This document shows, in pieces, positions 5,421-6,837 of a stretch of DNA of 6,837 nucleotides. The translations under genes and the position numbers were made by a program. Where the stretch lies: assembly GCA_002788755.1 (NCBI GenBank), contig PFRW01000001.1:1-6837 (forward strand). The letters run 5' to 3'. Every line of letters starts with the position of its first letter. Within the stretch, counting starts at the first letter, position 1. This DNA comes from Candidatus Peregrinibacteria bacterium CG_4_9_14_0_2_um_filter_41_14 (GTDB taxonomy: Bacteria > Patescibacteriota > Gracilibacteria > UBA1369 > UM-FILTER-41-14). The notes below the pieces were generated by a model. The model did not search any database. It had not been told where the DNA came from and worked only from the letters and a program-made list of their open reading frames with translations.

Positions 5421-6374
5421 TTACTGTTCAACAAAAGTGAACAAGTCTAATTGTGAAGGGTCTTGGTTTTCAATTTTGAGGAGTGATTGTAGTTCGGGAA
5501 TTTTGGTAGCTAGTGTGCGAAGAGAGTAGTTGTTTAGGAATTCGGTTCCTTTAGTTAAGTCTATATGTTGAACTTCGAAGTTTGTTTTTGGAGTTTCGTA
5601 GCTAAGGTTGGTGTGGAGAGTGGCCATTTTTTTGCACATGAACGCCATTTCTTTGTGTTCTTCGAATTTCTCTCGCATTTTTGGCGTTAGGTCGTCGAGA
5701 TGGGTGTAGATGTTTTCTAAAGATTTGTATTCTGCGAGAAGTTTTGTGGCTGTTTTGCTGCCGATGCCTTTAATGCCCGGGAGGTTGTCGGAGGGGTCGC
5801 CGTGGAGGCCTTTGTAGTCGGGGATTTGATCTGGGGTGAAGCCGTATTTTTCTTGTACTTCTTTTGACCCCATTAGGATGCCCTGTTTTTGATTGTGAGG
5901 GGTGAGGATTTTGACGTAGTGGTCGGCTAACTGTAAAAGGTCTAGATCGCCGGTGTAGATAATGTTGATTGTGTCGGGGACGGCTTTTTCACAGGCGATG
6001 GTGGCGAGGAGGTCGTCGGCTTCGTAACCGGCTTTTTCGATTAAGTTAAAGTTGAAGGCGGCAATGCCCTCTTTTATGTATGGGATTTGTTGATAGAGCT
6101 CATCGGGGGCTTTGGTGCGGGTGGCTTTGTATTCGGTGTACTCTTCTTTACGTTTTGTGACTTCGTGACGATCGAAACAAATAACGATGTGAGTGGGTTG
6201 GATTTGTTTGATTAGGTTGATCAAAATTAAGAAGAAACCATAAACGGCGTTTGTTGGTTTGCCGTCTGCCGACGTTAAGCGGGGAATGGCGTAAAAGCCC
6301 CGAAACACCATGGCCATGCCGTCAACTAAAAGGTATTTGTTTTTGTATTGGTCTAGTTTTTTTTGAAAGGGCAC
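5421..6374 (-). CDS. Stand-alone 5'-3' exonuclease / flap endonuclease (DNA polymerase I N-terminal type)
   Basis: This nuclease family removes RNA primers and 5' flaps during Okazaki fragment processing and repair. The 317-aa protein matches the 5' nuclease domain of polymerase I and has no polymerase domain attached. Visible metal-site and DNA-binding motifs are LLVDGMAMVFRGFYAIP (15-31, Asp18), CFDRHEVTKRKEEY with the downstream YKATR arch basic residues (66-86, Asp68), GYEADD (116-121), TGDLDLLQL (141-149) and the helix-3-turn-helix DYKGLHGDPSDNLPGIKGIG (186-205) with its conserved Asp pair. The start is GTG at 6374, since no ATG lies in frame before the essential LLVDG strand; this leaves a 13-residue N-terminal extension. 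The last residues contain QLDLF (308-312), the consensus bacterial sliding-clamp-binding pentapeptide. It follows the pilin-like gene by 13 bp and probably shares its transcript. Polymerase I is presumably encoded elsewhere. Confidence 0.96.
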   Translation of the reverse strand: MPFQKKLDQYKNKYLLVDGMAMVFRGFYAIPRLTSADGKPTNAVYGFFLILINLIKQIQPTHIVICFDRHEVTKRKEEYTEYKATRTKAPDELYQQIPYIKEGIAAFNFNLIEKAGYEADDLLATIACEKAVPDTINIIYTGDLDLLQLADHYVKILTPHNQKQGILMGSKEVQEKYGFTPDQIPDYKGLHGDPSDNLPGIKGIGSKTATKLLAEYKSLENIYTHLDDLTPKMREKFEEHKEMAFMCKKMATLHTNLSYETPKTNFEVQHIDLTKGTEFLNNYSLRTLATKIPELQSLLKIENQDPSQLDLFTFVEQ

Positions 6375-6387
6375 GGAAACATTTAAA

Positions 6388-6792
6388 TTAATTTAGGGTG
6401 CGGGTGGAGCCACCATTGCCGCCGCCACGGATGTCGTCGGATATTTGTTGGATGACGTGGATGATTTCGTTAAAGCTTAAGTAATCGATTGTATTGAGGC
6501 CAATGAAGCGACCAACTGCGTTTACAATAATTACAGATAAAATGGTGACAATAAGTCCGATAATGGCATAGCGAATTGTACTGACGGCTTGTTTGATTTT
6601 TTCTTCTTGGCCGCCGGATAAAATAAAGGAAATGCCGCCGTAAAAAATAAAGATAACAGAAAGGATTCCCGCAATAATTAGGGCGTAGGCAATGCCACGG
6701 TTAATTAGATCGATTAAGCTTGAATCGTCGATTGTGCTTAGGAGGGAGCCTTGTGTGGCAACTTGTAATATGTATGTTGGAATGTGTAACAT
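6388..6792 (-). CDS. Two-helix pilin-like membrane protein (T4SS pilin / TrbC-VirB2-like)
   Basis: The 134-aa protein has two strong membrane segments (about 33-59 and 74-97) joined by a short polar hinge, SGGQEEKIKQAV (59-70). The pattern YGGISFILSGG, then E-K-I-K, then YAIIGLIV is the hallmark of the VirB2/TrbC-like pilin-type family annotated in many CPR genomes. The positive charges in the hinge predict that it faces the cytoplasm with both ends outside. The N-terminal 30 residues are only mildly hydrophobic and no clear signal peptidase site is seen. The C-terminal tail (121-134) is Gly/Ser/Asn rich. Family members are thought to form or seed conjugation or secretion pili, but direct evidence in CPR is thin, so the role is inferred. 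No other secretion gene is visible; the upstream neighbour lies outside the window. The ATG at 6792 has no Shine-Dalgarno (TTCACC precedes it). The nuclease gene follows after 13 bp. Confidence 0.82.
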   Translation of the reverse strand: MLHIPTYILQVATQGSLLSTIDDSSLIDLINRGIAYALIIAGILSVIFIFYGGISFILSGGQEEKIKQAVSTIRYAIIGLIVTILSVIIVNAVGRFIGLNTIDYLSFNEIIHVIQQISDDIRGGGNGGSTRTLN

Positions 6793-6814
6793 GGTGAATT
6801 TTTAAACCGTGGTT

Positions 6815-6820
6815 AGTATA
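6815..6820 (-). promoter_or_regulatory. Possible -10 box for the pilin-nuclease unit
   Basis: TATACT (5/6 to TATAAT) on the - strand lies 22 bp upstream of the pilin-like ATG and predicts a leader of about 16 nt. The matching -35 position falls past the window end, so it cannot be checked. Confidence 0.35.
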
Positions 6821-6837
6821 TGTTAGTTTGCGGGGAA

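Noticed and set aside
5246..5434. 62-codon - strand reading frame between the nuclease gene and ftsA
   Set aside because: It needs a TTG start inside the nuclease gene, has no start signal or recognisable domain, and its end coincides with the ftsA -10 box. The region is better read as regulatory.
5176..5444. Replication origin at the DnaA-box-like cluster
   Set aside because: The + strand G excess is the same on both flanks (sampled lines near 1400 and near 5800-6000), whereas an origin should show a sign change. No dnaA or dnaN is nearby and there is no obvious AT-rich unwinding element with tandem repeats.

Overview
The window reads as a piece of a compact, moderately AT-rich bacterial genome, most likely from a Candidate Phyla Radiation (Patescibacteria) lineage. 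This is an inference from gene style, not from a taxonomic marker: short proteins, a stand-alone 5' nuclease in place of a full DNA polymerase I, a two-helix T4SS-type pilin-like protein of a kind common in that group, and almost no Shine-Dalgarno motifs. The standard bacterial code fits: Trp is encoded by TGG and TGA serves as a stop once.

Left part (1-1340, + strand): an accessory-looking stretch. It holds the C-terminal part of an HNH nuclease-like protein that runs in from the window edge, then two small unrecognised proteins whose C-terminal halves look like distant paralogs. Each small gene has its own sigma70-like promoter, with the same -35 hexamer and the same 16-bp spacer.

Middle part (1337-5175, - strand): a tight co-directional block in transcription order ftsA - ftsZ - FemAB-like ligase - def, with gaps of 54, 9 and 2 bp. 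FtsA and FtsZ form the membrane-anchored division ring. The FemAB-like enzyme probably modifies the peptidoglycan stem peptide, and peptide deformylase matures nascent proteins. The block ends tail-to-tail against the second small gene, the two stop codons sharing 4 bp. I see no intrinsic terminator there.

Right part (5176-6837): a 245-bp non-coding region upstream of ftsA with a good -10 box, a near-perfect 21-bp inverted repeat and several TTGTNCA motifs that resemble DnaA boxes. Beyond it, a two-gene - strand unit encodes the pilin-like membrane protein and then the 5'-3' exonuclease. The exonuclease carries a textbook sliding-clamp-binding pentapeptide (QLDLF) near its C-terminus, and this is the most informative single observation in the window.

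The + strand is richer in G than in C across most of the window whichever strand is coding, which suggests it is the leading strand. The conserved cores of ftsZ and ftsA are local exceptions. I see no tRNA, rRNA, CRISPR array or insertion sequence.
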